Assembly: GCA_019748195.1 (NCBI GenBank)
Contig: JAIEPW010000086.1
Span: 1 to 63,176, forward strand
Length of the DNA: 63,176 nucleotides
Source of the DNA: Bryobacteraceae bacterium
GTDB taxonomy: Bacteria; Acidobacteriota; Terriglobia; Bryobacterales; Bryobacteraceae
Direction of reading: 5' to 3'
The position numbers and the translations under genes are program-made. Under the pieces are notes generated by a model. The model had not been told where the DNA came from, searched no databases, and saw only the letters and a program-made list of their open reading frames with translations. This document shows positions 28,066-35,771 of the stretch, piece after piece; the stretch's first letter is position 1; every line of letters begins with the position of its first letter.

Positions 28066-28717
28066 TCTCAGACTTTATTGTAGCGTGCGATTCCGCGATC
28101 TCGAGCAGGCGCGCGCGGTACGCCTGCAACCGCGCCTCACGCTCAGCCTCGGGCAACCGCGAAGCGCCGTAGACCACGAAACGCGGCAGCACGCGCATCC
28201 CGGTGAAGTACAGCATGCCGTGCTCAATGTGCCGGATCAGCCCTTCGAGGTCGCCGTTGCGACCGGCGGCCCCGTAGGCCGCCTCGGGCCCCCCGGTGGT
28301 GAAGGCCAGCATCGCCAGCTTGCCGCGCAGCGGCCCGGCGTCATAACTCTTGCCCACGTCGTAGGCGAAGCCCATGGCGAAGACGCGATCCACCCAGCCC
28401 TTCAGAATCGCCGGAAGCGAGAACCACCAGAGCGGGAACTGAAAGATCACCAGGTCGGCGTCGCGGAGTTTTCGCATCTCTTCTTCGAGTTTGGATTCGA
28501 ACCGGCCGCGCCGCTGCTCCTTTTGGTACTGGAAGAACCCTGGTTCGGACACGTCCGCGAAATCCTCCGGACCGCCCGCTGCCGGAAAGCGCTGTGCGTA
28601 GAGATCCGAGACGGTGACGCGAAAGCCGGCGGACGTAAACACCTCCACCGCCGCATCCTTCATCGCCCCGTTGAACGATTTTGGCTCGGGGTGAGCGTAA
28701 ACAATCAGAACGTTCAT
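28043..28717 (-). CDS. Flavodoxin-fold NAD(P)H:quinone oxidoreductase (NQO1/MdaB-like)
   Basis: A 224-residue cytoplasmic flavoprotein. Seen: the FMN/FAD phosphate-binding start [45 protein letters not shown] in the middle (the family's conserved WF-P-LKGW pattern), and the [11 protein letters not shown] loop. Such enzymes reduce quinones by two electrons. The ATG at 28717 is chosen because it opens directly onto the first beta strand, with GGAACC upstream. It follows the receptor gene by 11 bases and overlaps nuoB, so a shared transcript is likely. Its pairing with a complex I subunit is suggestive of quinone metabolism. Confidence 0.88.
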   Translation of the reverse strand: MNVLIVYAHPEPKSFNGAMKDAAVEVFTSAGFRVTVSDLYAQRFPAAGGPEDFADVSEPGFFQYQKEQRRGRFESKLEEEMRKLRDADLVIFQFPLWWFSLPAILKGWVDRVFAMGFAYDVGKSYDAGPLRGKLAMLAFTTGGPEAAYGAAGRNGDLEGLIRHIEHGMLYFTGMRVLPRFVVYGASRLPEAEREARLQAYRARLLEIAESHATIKSENVSPEPV

Positions 28718-28728
28718 TGGTGGTTCCG

Positions 28729-31700
28729 TCAAAATTGAATCCGCAACGCGAGTTGCGCCTGCCGCGGCGCCTCAACGGCGCGGATGGAGCCGAAGCTCGC
28801 CAGCGGAGCGGCCACGGGCTGTCCGAAGCGCCGCGGCTCGGCTCCGATGAATCCCGGCGAGCCGTAGACCATGTTCAGGTCCGTGACATTCACCGTGTTG
28901 GTGAGATTGAACATTTCCGCGATCGCCTCCACCCGCAGCCTTTCGCCGGCGCGGAAGACGCGGGATACGCGGACGTCCAGGTTCAGCAGCGAATCGCCCC
29001 GGTAAGTATTGCGGCCCAGCGTGCCCACCCGGTCCGTATTCGTATTGCCGTCGCGATTTGCGTCCGACCCCGCAAGCACGGTGAAGTAATTGGCGCTCTG
29101 CGCGGTGCTTACCAGGGAGGCGCGGAAGTCGCGAAGCCAGCCTCGCGGCCCGGCCTCAGCGCTCAGCACCGCCACCAGCCGGTGCGCGGCGTGCTGCCGT
29201 GACACGGAGCGTTCCAGCGCGCGGTTATACGGATCTTCCGGGAATCCGTTCAGCGAAGGGTCGCTCGAATTGTCGAGCGTTTTAGACCAGGTGTAGTTTG
29301 CCGACCAATAAAGCCGTCCTCCTAATCGCTGCGACAGCACCGCCGTGCCGGCATGATACGAGGACTGCGCCTGCGCGTCAAAGAACAGCGAAAGAGGCGC
29401 CACCAGCGGATTCAGCGTTCTCGGGACAGGAACGTTCGGTGCGATGGCGTAATCGTTCTTGCCGTTAGGCAGCCTGGCTTGCGCGGGAGCGATGTTCCCC
29501 GCGAAGCTGGACGGCAGGCCCAGGCCGCGCGCGCCCAGGTAAGCCAGGGTCAATGCGACGCTTCCGGGCAGTCGCACGTCCGTCTGGGCGTTCCATTGAT
29601 AGCTGCGCGGTCCGCCGCGATGGTCGCGCTTGTTGGTGGTGAAGAATTGCTGCGCCGGAGCGAAGTTGCCCGGCCGCAGCGCCGGATAACGGCCGGTACG
29701 CGTCAACTGCAGCAGGTTCGCGGTGGCCAGCGCCGGATTGGCGAAGAACGGCGTATGCAGCGTGCCGCTCGATACGGCGTAGTTTTCGTTGGCGCGCACC
29801 GCACCAAAGGTGGAATCCTGGCCCGCCACCTGCTCGATCAGGTAGACGAGCGTATACGCCTGGCCCTGATAGAAGCCGCCGCCGGCGCGCAGCGTGATGC
29901 GGTCACTGACGCGGAAGCTGGCGCCCGCGCGCGGTTGCACTGCTTTCCAGTAGCGTTCATAGTAGCGCTCCGGAAGCAGGTCCGCGTCCCAGCGGACGCC
30001 GTAATTCACCTGCAAGCGATTATTCACGCTCCACTGGTCGGAGACGAAAAGGCCGAAGTTGGCCTGGGAGTTCGCGGTGTTCACGATGCGCTCAAACGCC
30101 GGCAGATTCGCGGGTCCTGGAAAGCCGGGCAACGCCGGCGGGCGTTCTCCGTTGGCGCCCGCCACGTAGCCGAACACCACCGCGAACGGCGTTGCTCCGA
30201 AGCCGCGGCCCAGGAAAGCGTTCAGGTTGGGGAAGATTGCATAACCGGGATCGAAGGGGTTGTAGGTGAAGGTGTCGCTGGTGTGCGAGACGACCCCGCC
30301 AGCGCGGATCACATGGCGGCCGCGCGTCCAGCTCAGGGTGTCCGAAAAATCGAAGCGACGTTCCCGCGCCCGCTCGATCGCGTTGAAGTGCCGGCCCATG
30401 TCGAGCGTATTCGAGATCTGGAGGTGCGGCTCAAACGTCGCCGACGGAAACCCAAAGGAACGCACGGCGAATTGAAAGCTCGCCTGATTCAACACGGAGG
30501 CGGAGTAGGCGGTGGTCAGGTTCGCGATCGCGGCATGATCCGGTATGCGCGCGTTGCGGAAATTGCTGGGCGCGCTCAACTGGTTGGTGGCGGCGGAAAT
30601 GTTGCGGTAGCGGTCCTGGCGGAAGCGGTAGCTAAGGTTCCCCTGCGTGCGATCGGTGAGCAGGTCGTCGATGCGCACAACAGCGGAATCGTAGTGGAAA
30701 ATCCGCAGCTTGCCTTGCACGATTTCCGGCGGCAGGTTGAGGCTTTGGCGGGCGCGGTTGATCTCGGCAAGATTGTCGAGCAGCAGCGAGGAGTAGGGGG
30801 GCGATTCCCGCCGCCGTTGGGCTTCGAAATTGATGAAGAAGAATCGCCGTTCGGACAACGGACCCCCGAACGATCCCCCGAACTGGTTCTGCTGCAGTTG
30901 CTTGAAACCTTCGGGCGCGAGGATGTTGCGCGCGTCCAGCGCCGCGTTGCGGAAATAATTGTATGCCGCGCCCCGAAATTCACGGTCACCCGATCGCGTC
31001 ACGATGTTCACCACGCCGCCGCCCGACGGGCCGGAATCCGCCAGATAACCTTGCGTGACGACGCGAAACTCCTGTACCGCCTCCTGCGAGGGTGTGGCTC
31101 GGGGCCGCAGAAATACGCGGTTCATGGCGTTCGCGCCGTCCACCTGGATCAGCGACAGCGTCTCATGCAGCCCGAGGAAGGAGACGTTGATCTGATTCGG
31201 CTCCACGGGAGTCGCCGGGTTGCCGACGTTGGTCCGCCCCGGACGCACATTCGGCGCGAGCAGAACGAAATCGAGGAAGCGGCGCCCGTTGATGGGCAAC
31301 CGCTCCACGGCGTTCGATCCGATCACCTGGCTCAACTCGGTGCGGCTTGGCTCAAACAGGGAGGAAGCGGCGCGAATCGTCTGCGTCTGTTCGAAAACCG
31401 CGAGCCCCAGCGTGATCTCCAGCGATGCTTCCTGGCCCACGGCGAGGCTGAGGTCGCGCACTACGTGGGGCGCAAAACCGGAAGCTTCGACCTTCAATTC
31501 ATAATTGCCAGGCGCGACCGCGCCGAAGAAAAACACGCCTTCCGCGTTTGTCTCCGCCGTGCGCAGCGCCGCTGTAGGTACGCTGATCAGCGTCACCACC
31601 TGACTTCCCAAAACCGCGCCCGAGGGATCCTTCAGCAATCCTCTAAGAGCGGCAGTGGCCCCGGTTTGGGCCGTAACCAGCGAGGTGAACAATAAGTACA

Positions 31701-31734
31701 CGACGAGCAGGGCGTAAAGAGTGCGGTCCATCAT
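28729..31734 (-). CDS. Oar-like TonB-dependent receptor with carboxypeptidase-regulatory domain
   Basis: A 1001-residue outer-membrane protein. Residues 1-23 form a signal peptide ending in TAQ. A CarboxypepD_reg domain follows (TAALRGLLKDPSGAVLGSQVV). The plug region has GSNAVERLPINGRRFLDFVLL and IQVDGANAMNRVF. The long barrel ends in LRIQF with a terminal Phe. The start may be either of two adjacent ATG codons. Divergent transcription from the 31.8 kb region and close spacing to the quinone oxidoreductase gene suggest it heads a four-gene run. The ligand is unknown. Confidence 0.88.
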   Translation of the reverse strand: MMDRTLYALLVVYLLFTSLVTAQTGATAALRGLLKDPSGAVLGSQVVTLISVPTAALRTAETNAEGVFFFGAVAPGNYELKVEASGFAPHVVRDLSLAVGQEASLEITLGLAVFEQTQTIRAASSLFEPSRTELSQVIGSNAVERLPINGRRFLDFVLLAPNVRPGRTNVGNPATPVEPNQINVSFLGLHETLSLIQVDGANAMNRVFLRPRATPSQEAVQEFRVVTQGYLADSGPSGGGVVNIVTRSGDREFRGAAYNYFRNAALDARNILAPEGFKQLQQNQFGGSFGGPLSERRFFFINFEAQRRRESPPYSSLLLDNLAEINRARQSLNLPPEIVQGKLRIFHYDSAVVRIDDLLTDRTQGNLSYRFRQDRYRNISAATNQLSAPSNFRNARIPDHAAIANLTTAYSASVLNQASFQFAVRSFGFPSATFEPHLQISNTLDMGRHFNAIERARERRFDFSDTLSWTRGRHVIRAGGVVSHTSDTFTYNPFDPGYAIFPNLNAFLGRGFGATPFAVVFGYVAGANGERPPALPGFPGPANLPAFERIVNTANSQANFGLFVSDQWSVNNRLQVNYGVRWDADLLPERYYERYWKAVQPRAGASFRVSDRITLRAGGGFYQGQAYTLVYLIEQVAGQDSTFGAVRANENYAVSSGTLHTPFFANPALATANLLQLTRTGRYPALRPGNFAPAQQFFTTNKRDHRGGPRSYQWNAQTDVRLPGSVALTLAYLGARGLGLPSSFAGNIAPAQARLPNGKNDYAIAPNVPVPRTLNPLVAPLSLFFDAQAQSSYHAGTAVLSQRLGGRLYWSANYTWSKTLDNSSDPSLNGFPEDPYNRALERSVSRQHAAHRLVAVLSAEAGPRGWLRDFRASLVSTAQSANYFTVLAGSDANRDGNTNTDRVGTLGRNTYRGDSLLNLDVRVSRVFRAGERLRVEAIAEMFNLTNTVNVTDLNMVYGSPGFIGAEPRRFGQPVAAPLASFGSIRAVEAPRQAQLALRIQF

Positions 31735-31875
31735 GAAAGCCTCGAACGCATTTGCGGGCTGCCATAACGTGAATTGAGACCCGCCGGCCCAGTGATTTGA
31801 TCAGTGTAGAATACGGAGCCCTGGCAAATCGAGCAGGGCCGGATGACGAGACTCGAGAAAAGTAATTCCCCCGGT

Positions 31876-32301
31876 TCAGTAAACGTCCCAGCAGCCGGGC
31901 GTGATCAGCTCCACCAGGTGCCGGTCGGGATCGCGGAAGTAAATGGAGTGGCCGCCGCGCGGGCACTCAACCTCGCTTTCCACGGCGACATCGTGGATTG
32001 CCAGATGCTCGCGCCAGGCGGGAATGTCGACGGCATCGATGGAGAAGGCCAGATGGATTTCGCCGCGGGCGTCATGCGGCGGGATGATGCCGGCGCCGCT
32101 TTCCCGCGCTTCGGTCGAGGCTCCGGCGCGAAACAGCAACAGCACCTGCCCCGGCGCGATCGCCAGGGCGTGCAAGCGCCCCGTTTCCTGGAAGATCTCG
32201 CGAAAGCCGAGCACGGAAACGTAGAACTGTTCGGACCGGATCAGGTCGGTGACGTACAGCGCGGTTTCGACGATCCCGTTGATGTGCGGCGTGGCGGGCA
32301 T
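31876..32301 (-). CDS. VOC-superfamily protein (glyoxalase/bleomycin-resistance fold)
   Basis: A 141-residue protein with two beta-alpha-beta-beta-beta modules. Likely metal ligands are near the start (VETALYVTDLIRSEQFY), at the HLAFSID strand and at DRHLVELITPG, where Glu is typical. Family members include glyoxalase I, fosfomycin-resistance enzymes and dioxygenases, and the substrate cannot be assigned. The start lies 4 bases after the deaminase stop, so these two genes form an operon. Confidence 0.82.
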   Translation of the reverse strand: MPATPHINGIVETALYVTDLIRSEQFYVSVLGFREIFQETGRLHALAIAPGQVLLLFRAGASTEARESGAGIIPPHDARGEIHLAFSIDAVDIPAWREHLAIHDVAVESEVECPRGGHSIYFRDPDRHLVELITPGCWDVY

Positions 32302-32305
32302 CGCG

Positions 32306-32791
32306 TCACCGGTTGCGCTGCTCGGCGAGCGGAGGATTCTCGTGGGGCCGGTAGTAGAACTGGGCGCACTCCCCGGACAGCACGCCGCCCCGAATCTCGA
32401 TGTCGTCGCGAAAGGCGTCGCGCACCAGGTCCGCGGTATTGATGTGCCGGGCGTCGAAGTACATGCTGTGAACGTCGTCGCGGGTGGCGCCGTAGACGAT
32501 ACGGGAGATACGGCCCCAGATGCACGCGACGGTGCACATGGTGCAGGGCTGCAAGGTGCAGTAGACGGTGCAACCGCGGAAGTCGGTGGTGCGAAGTTTT
32601 TCGCCCAGCCTGCGCAGCGTCACGATTTCGGCGTGCGCGGACGGGTCGAAGCGAAGCTCGGCTTCATTGTGGCCGGCGGCCAGGACTTCGCCGTCGCGAA
32701 CGATGACGCATCCGACCTCGCCCGCGCCGGGCGTCTGATCGCCCTTGCGGGCCTGTTCGATGGCCAGCCGCATGAAGTCTTCGTCCTTCAT
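32306..32791 (-). CDS. Nucleoside/guanine deaminase (CDA fold)
   Basis: A 161-residue zinc hydrolase. The zinc ligands and catalytic Glu are plain: His53-Ala-Glu55 (SAHAEIV) and Pro82-Cys83-x-x-Cys86 (LQPCTMC). The MKDEDFMRLAIEQARKG start and the GGVLSGEC segment near the end fit the guanine deaminase/tRNA adenosine deaminase group. The ATG at 32791 is chosen because the extra N-terminal residues of the longer frame do not fit the family. It leads an operon with the VOC gene and is divergent from the LysR regulator, which may control it. Confidence 0.85.
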   Translation of the reverse strand: MKDEDFMRLAIEQARKGDQTPGAGEVGCVIVRDGEVLAAGHNEAELRFDPSAHAEIVTLRRLGEKLRTTDFRGCTVYCTLQPCTMCTVACIWGRISRIVYGATRDDVHSMYFDARHINTADLVRDAFRDDIEIRGGVLSGECAQFYYRPHENPPLAEQRNR

Positions 32792-32945
32792 CTGCACGTA
32801 GAGGTGGCGGCCGGCGAAAGTGTTACGCCGCCGGTTCAAGCGCTTGGCGGAAACGGCCGATAAGTTCGGCAAGCCTGTTATACTTTCTTGATTACGCAAA
32901 GGATGGCGCCGTCGCACGGGCGGCCCGGGCGGGGGCGGGTGTCCT

Positions 32946-33872
32946 ATGGATCTCGATCAGCTCCATACGTTTCTGGAGATCGTGCGCCTGAAGAGTTTCT
33001 CCAAGGCGGCGCAGTCCTGTTTCCGGACGCAGCCGGCGGTAAGCGCGCAGATCCGGCAGTTGGAGACCGAGCTGAACACATCGCTGTTTGACCGGTTTGG
33101 GACGCGGATCGCCTTGACCACGGCGGGCCGCATCTTCGCGGAATACGCGGAACAGATTTTGGCGCTGCGGCGACAGGCCGAGGATTCGATTCGCGAGTTG
33201 GAGCGATCGCCGCGCGGCGAATTGGCCATCGCCGCCAACGAAGCTACCTGCATCTACGTGCTGCCGAAAGTGTTCAGCGAGTACAAGAAGCAATTTCCGA
33301 ACGTGCAGCTTCGCGTGGACCGTTCCTTCGGCTCGCACGTGGTGGAGGCGGTGGTGGACAACCAGGCCGATTTCGCCATCACCCAACTTCCGGTGCTCGA
33401 GAAGCGGCTGCAGGTGGTGAAGTTTCACACCGACGAAATCCACGCCATTGTGCCGGCCGGGCATCCGCTGGCAAGGCAGGCGCCGTTGCGGCCCGCCGAT
33501 CTCATCGACATTCCACTGCTGCTGCCGAAATCGGGAAAGACCCGCGCCCGTCTGAATGAGTGGCTGGAGCCGGTGGAGGATCGCATTCACATTTCGATGG
33601 AGCTGGATTCGACGGAGATGATGAAGCGCTTCGTGATCGCGGGACTGGGCGTCACCTTCCTTTCCGGCTCGAATTGCCGGAGCGAGATCGCCGCGGGCGA
33701 GCTCGAATCGGTATCTCTCGGACCCGACCCCATGATCCGCCATCTCGGGTTAATCTACAGAAAGGACAAGAGCCTCTCCAAAGCGGCACTGGGATTCATT
33801 CAGGCGACCCTCGATTTCGCGGGCCGGACGCCTGTGGCCGCTGGGGAGAGCGCCGTGCCGGGCCGATCATGA
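32946..33872 (+). CDS. LysR-family transcriptional regulator
   Basis: A 308-residue DNA-binding protein. An N-terminal winged helix-turn-helix (1-60, with FSKAAQSCFRTQPAVSAQIRQLE and FDRFGTRIALTTAGR) is followed by a periplasmic-binding-like effector domain from about residue 90 (GELAIAANEATCIYVLP). LysR regulators usually control divergent genes; here that would be the deaminase/VOC pair across a 154-base region. The stop codon overlaps the next ATG (ATGA), so the tail-anchored protein is translationally coupled. Confidence 0.93.
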   Translation: MDLDQLHTFLEIVRLKSFSKAAQSCFRTQPAVSAQIRQLETELNTSLFDRFGTRIALTTAGRIFAEYAEQILALRRQAEDSIRELERSPRGELAIAANEATCIYVLPKVFSEYKKQFPNVQLRVDRSFGSHVVEAVVDNQADFAITQLPVLEKRLQVVKFHTDEIHAIVPAGHPLARQAPLRPADLIDIPLLLPKSGKTRARLNEWLEPVEDRIHISMELDSTEMMKRFVIAGLGVTFLSGSNCRSEIAAGELESVSLGPDPMIRHLGLIYRKDKSLSKAALGFIQATLDFAGRTPVAAGESAVPGRS

Positions 33873-34237
33873 ATCGCGTGACGATCAAGACGTCCACGAT
33901 CTTTGTCTCCGTCGGAGACCGGACCGAGGTGTACCGTTCCGTCGATCAGGTGCCGCCCCCGCTGCGCCGCAAGCTGGAGATGTCCACGCACAGCCTGAAT
34001 TCGGCCACCATCCTGATCGCGGACCGGAACGGGCGCGAGGAGTTGACCCGATCCCTGCGCGGCCTGCCGTCGCCCATTCGAACCCGGCTGGCGGCTTCAC
34101 TGGGTGTGTCCTCAGAGGAAGCAGGCGCCGGGTTGCCGAAATGGCCCGCGCTGCGCGGGCTGGCCCGCCACTGGGCGGAGCTTGTGTTTCCGGGCGCGAT
34201 TGCCGTGCTGATTTGGCTCGCGGTTTCTCAATATTGA
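33869..34237 (+). CDS. Tail-anchored small protein, unknown
   Basis: A 122-residue protein with a soluble N-terminus (VTIKTSTIFVSVGDRTEVYRS and VPPPLRRKLEMSTHS segments) and a single C-terminal helix (about 102-120, LVFPGAIAVLIWLAVS) with almost no tail. Its ATG overlaps the LysR stop. No known family recognised. A membrane-bound partner or anti-regulator is possible but unproven. Confidence 0.65.
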   Translation: MNRVTIKTSTIFVSVGDRTEVYRSVDQVPPPLRRKLEMSTHSLNSATILIADRNGREELTRSLRGLPSPIRTRLAASLGVSSEEAGAGLPKWPALRGLARHWAELVFPGAIAVLIWLAVSQY

Positions 34238-34261
34238 TCCCGCCAGGCCGATAAGCGGGGA

Positions 34262-34597
34262 GTGGATCGCCGCCAACAACCTCGCCTTTCCTTCAATCAG
34301 CCCGTCGAGATCACCACCCTCTCCGATCCGCCGCGGACTTTGTCCGGCCGTGCCGTCGACCTCTCCGGAGCGGGTATGCGCGTTTTCCTTGCCGCGGAGC
34401 TCCCGCCCGGTACGCTGGTCCGGATCGATACTCCCGGCATGCTGCTGCTGGGCGAGGTTTGCTGGACGCGCGCGGTGGACGCCGGCATCGAACTCGGCCT
34501 GAAACTGCAGCACGCGCTCGCGGGGATCGAGGAGCTCGAGCGCCTGAATCGCGGTCTGTGGCAGGAGTTCGCGCCGCCCGTGGTCAAGACCGAATGA
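34262..34597 (+). CDS. PilZ-domain protein, possible c-di-GMP receptor
   Basis: A 111-residue single-domain PilZ protein. The c-di-GMP-binding N-terminal RRxxR-type motif is present (DRRQQPR) as is the DxSxxG motif (VDLSGAGM). Such proteins bind cyclic di-GMP and alter motility, secretion or polysaccharide synthesis through a partner. The GTG start at 34262 has a crowded Shine-Dalgarno (GGGGA). It lies 24 bases after the tail-anchored protein and 29 bases before the hydrolase gene, in the same direction. Confidence 0.85.
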   Translation: MDRRQQPRLSFNQPVEITTLSDPPRTLSGRAVDLSGAGMRVFLAAELPPGTLVRIDTPGMLLLGEVCWTRAVDAGIELGLKLQHALAGIEELERLNRGLWQEFAPPVVKTE

Positions 34598-34626
34598 GGT
34601 GTGGAGCGTCCAAGAAGGAAGCATCC

Positions 34627-35661
34627 ATGACCGGCCTCCTCGCCTTCCTGCCGCTGCTCGCTACGGTACCGGCGCCTTACCCGGTCGGCTTTGAAGTCCG
34701 CCACGCTGTCGACCACTCCCGTACCTTTCAGGACCAGGGTCCCCACCGCGGCAGGCCAATCGCGATCTCCATCTGGTATCCCGCGCGCGCAGCTTCAGCC
34801 AGGCCTGTCACTTTCCGCGACTATGTCGAGGCCAACCTGCGCAGGAATGAGCACGGGATCATCACTTCGGAGGAGCGCGATCGGGTCCGGCGGCAGTTGA
34901 CCGATGCCTTCGCCTCGCTTCCGGGATTCGATCCCGCGGTTGTGGACAGGATGCTGGCATCGCGCAACGGCGCCACGCACGGGGCGCCCCGGCGCTCCGG
35001 CCGCTTCCCCTTGGTGCTCTTTGGAACCGCGCTGACGGGGCCGGCCTATCTCCACGCTTCGCTCTGCGAGTTTCTGGCGGGGCACGGCTACGTTGCGGCG
35101 GCGATTCCCTCCATCCCCGCGCGTGCGGATCAGGAGCTTGGTATCAACGGCAAGGCCGTAATGCTGCAGGCGGAAGATCTGCGATTCGCCTTCCAGGAGT
35201 TGCAGTCGCATCCTTCGGTGGCGCCGGGCAAGGCCGCCCTGGCCGCGTGGAGCGTGGGCGGCGTCGCCACTGCTTTGCTCGCGATGCGCAACTCCAACAT
35301 CGCAGCCTTAGTGAGCCTGGACGCCGCCACCGGGTATCAATACGGCAGGGACCTGCTCGCAGACTCGCCGCATTTCGAGGCCGAGGGAGCACGCGCGGCG
35401 TATCTTCATCTGACTGACTCGATGCAAAGCGCCCGCGTGCCCAAGAACTTCGATTATCTCGAAAAAGTCGCTCGCGGCCCGGCATACCTGGTGGAAATCC
35501 CGGCTCTGAATCACGCCCAGTTCACCTCTTTGTGGGCGGTGGCGCTGGAAACCGCGAGGCCCTCGGCCGCGAGCAGCGCCGTGAGGGCGGCTTACGACCA
35601 GGTTTGCCGTGTAACGCTCGCGTTCCTGGATGCGTTTGTGAAGAACGGCTGGGGCGGCTGA
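34627..35661 (+). CDS. Exported alpha/beta-hydrolase (PAF-acetylhydrolase/dienelactone-hydrolase-like)
   Basis: A 344-residue protein that begins with a short hydrophobic N-terminus ending near Val14-Pro-Ala, probably a signal peptide. The fold is that of secreted alpha/beta-hydrolases related to PAF acetylhydrolase: IAISIWYPA strand, FPLVLFG strand, the helical LRFAFQELQ region and the elbow AAWSVGG with nucleophile Ser209. The usual GxSxG is AxSxG. The ATG at 34627 is used because the frame upstream overlaps the PilZ gene. The substrate is unknown. Confidence 0.7.
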   Translation: MTGLLAFLPLLATVPAPYPVGFEVRHAVDHSRTFQDQGPHRGRPIAISIWYPARAASARPVTFRDYVEANLRRNEHGIITSEERDRVRRQLTDAFASLPGFDPAVVDRMLASRNGATHGAPRRSGRFPLVLFGTALTGPAYLHASLCEFLAGHGYVAAAIPSIPARADQELGINGKAVMLQAEDLRFAFQELQSHPSVAPGKAALAAWSVGGVATALLAMRNSNIAALVSLDAATGYQYGRDLLADSPHFEAEGARAAYLHLTDSMQSARVPKNFDYLEKVARGPAYLVEIPALNHAQFTSLWAVALETARPSAASSAVRAAYDQVCRVTLAFLDAFVKNGWGG

Positions 35662-35738
35662 AACAGGCTTGCGCGAGTCAGGGGCGAAACGCCACGCGCT
35701 CAATGGTTTTCACCACACCAGAATGTAGCTTTTCCTCG

Positions 35739-35766
35739 TAACGATCGGCTGCGCGATTCGTATAAC
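35739..35766 (+). promoter_or_regulatory. Possible promoter abutting the ADOP start codon
   Basis: TAACGA and TATAAC are separated by 16 bases, and the -10-like box ends 5 bases before the ATG at 35772. The same TAACGA-N16-TATA arrangement is seen before the GntR gene at 43438-43465. If used, transcription would begin at or near the start codon (leaderless mRNA). Confidence 0.35.
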
Positions 35767-35771
35767 GTGCG

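Noticed and set aside
29353-31695. Long plus-strand frame of 780 codons
   Set aside because: Antisense shadow of the second receptor gene.
32842-32917. Upstream start of the deaminase gene
   Set aside because: The extra residues are basic and non-conserved and reach into the divergent promoter region of the LysR gene.
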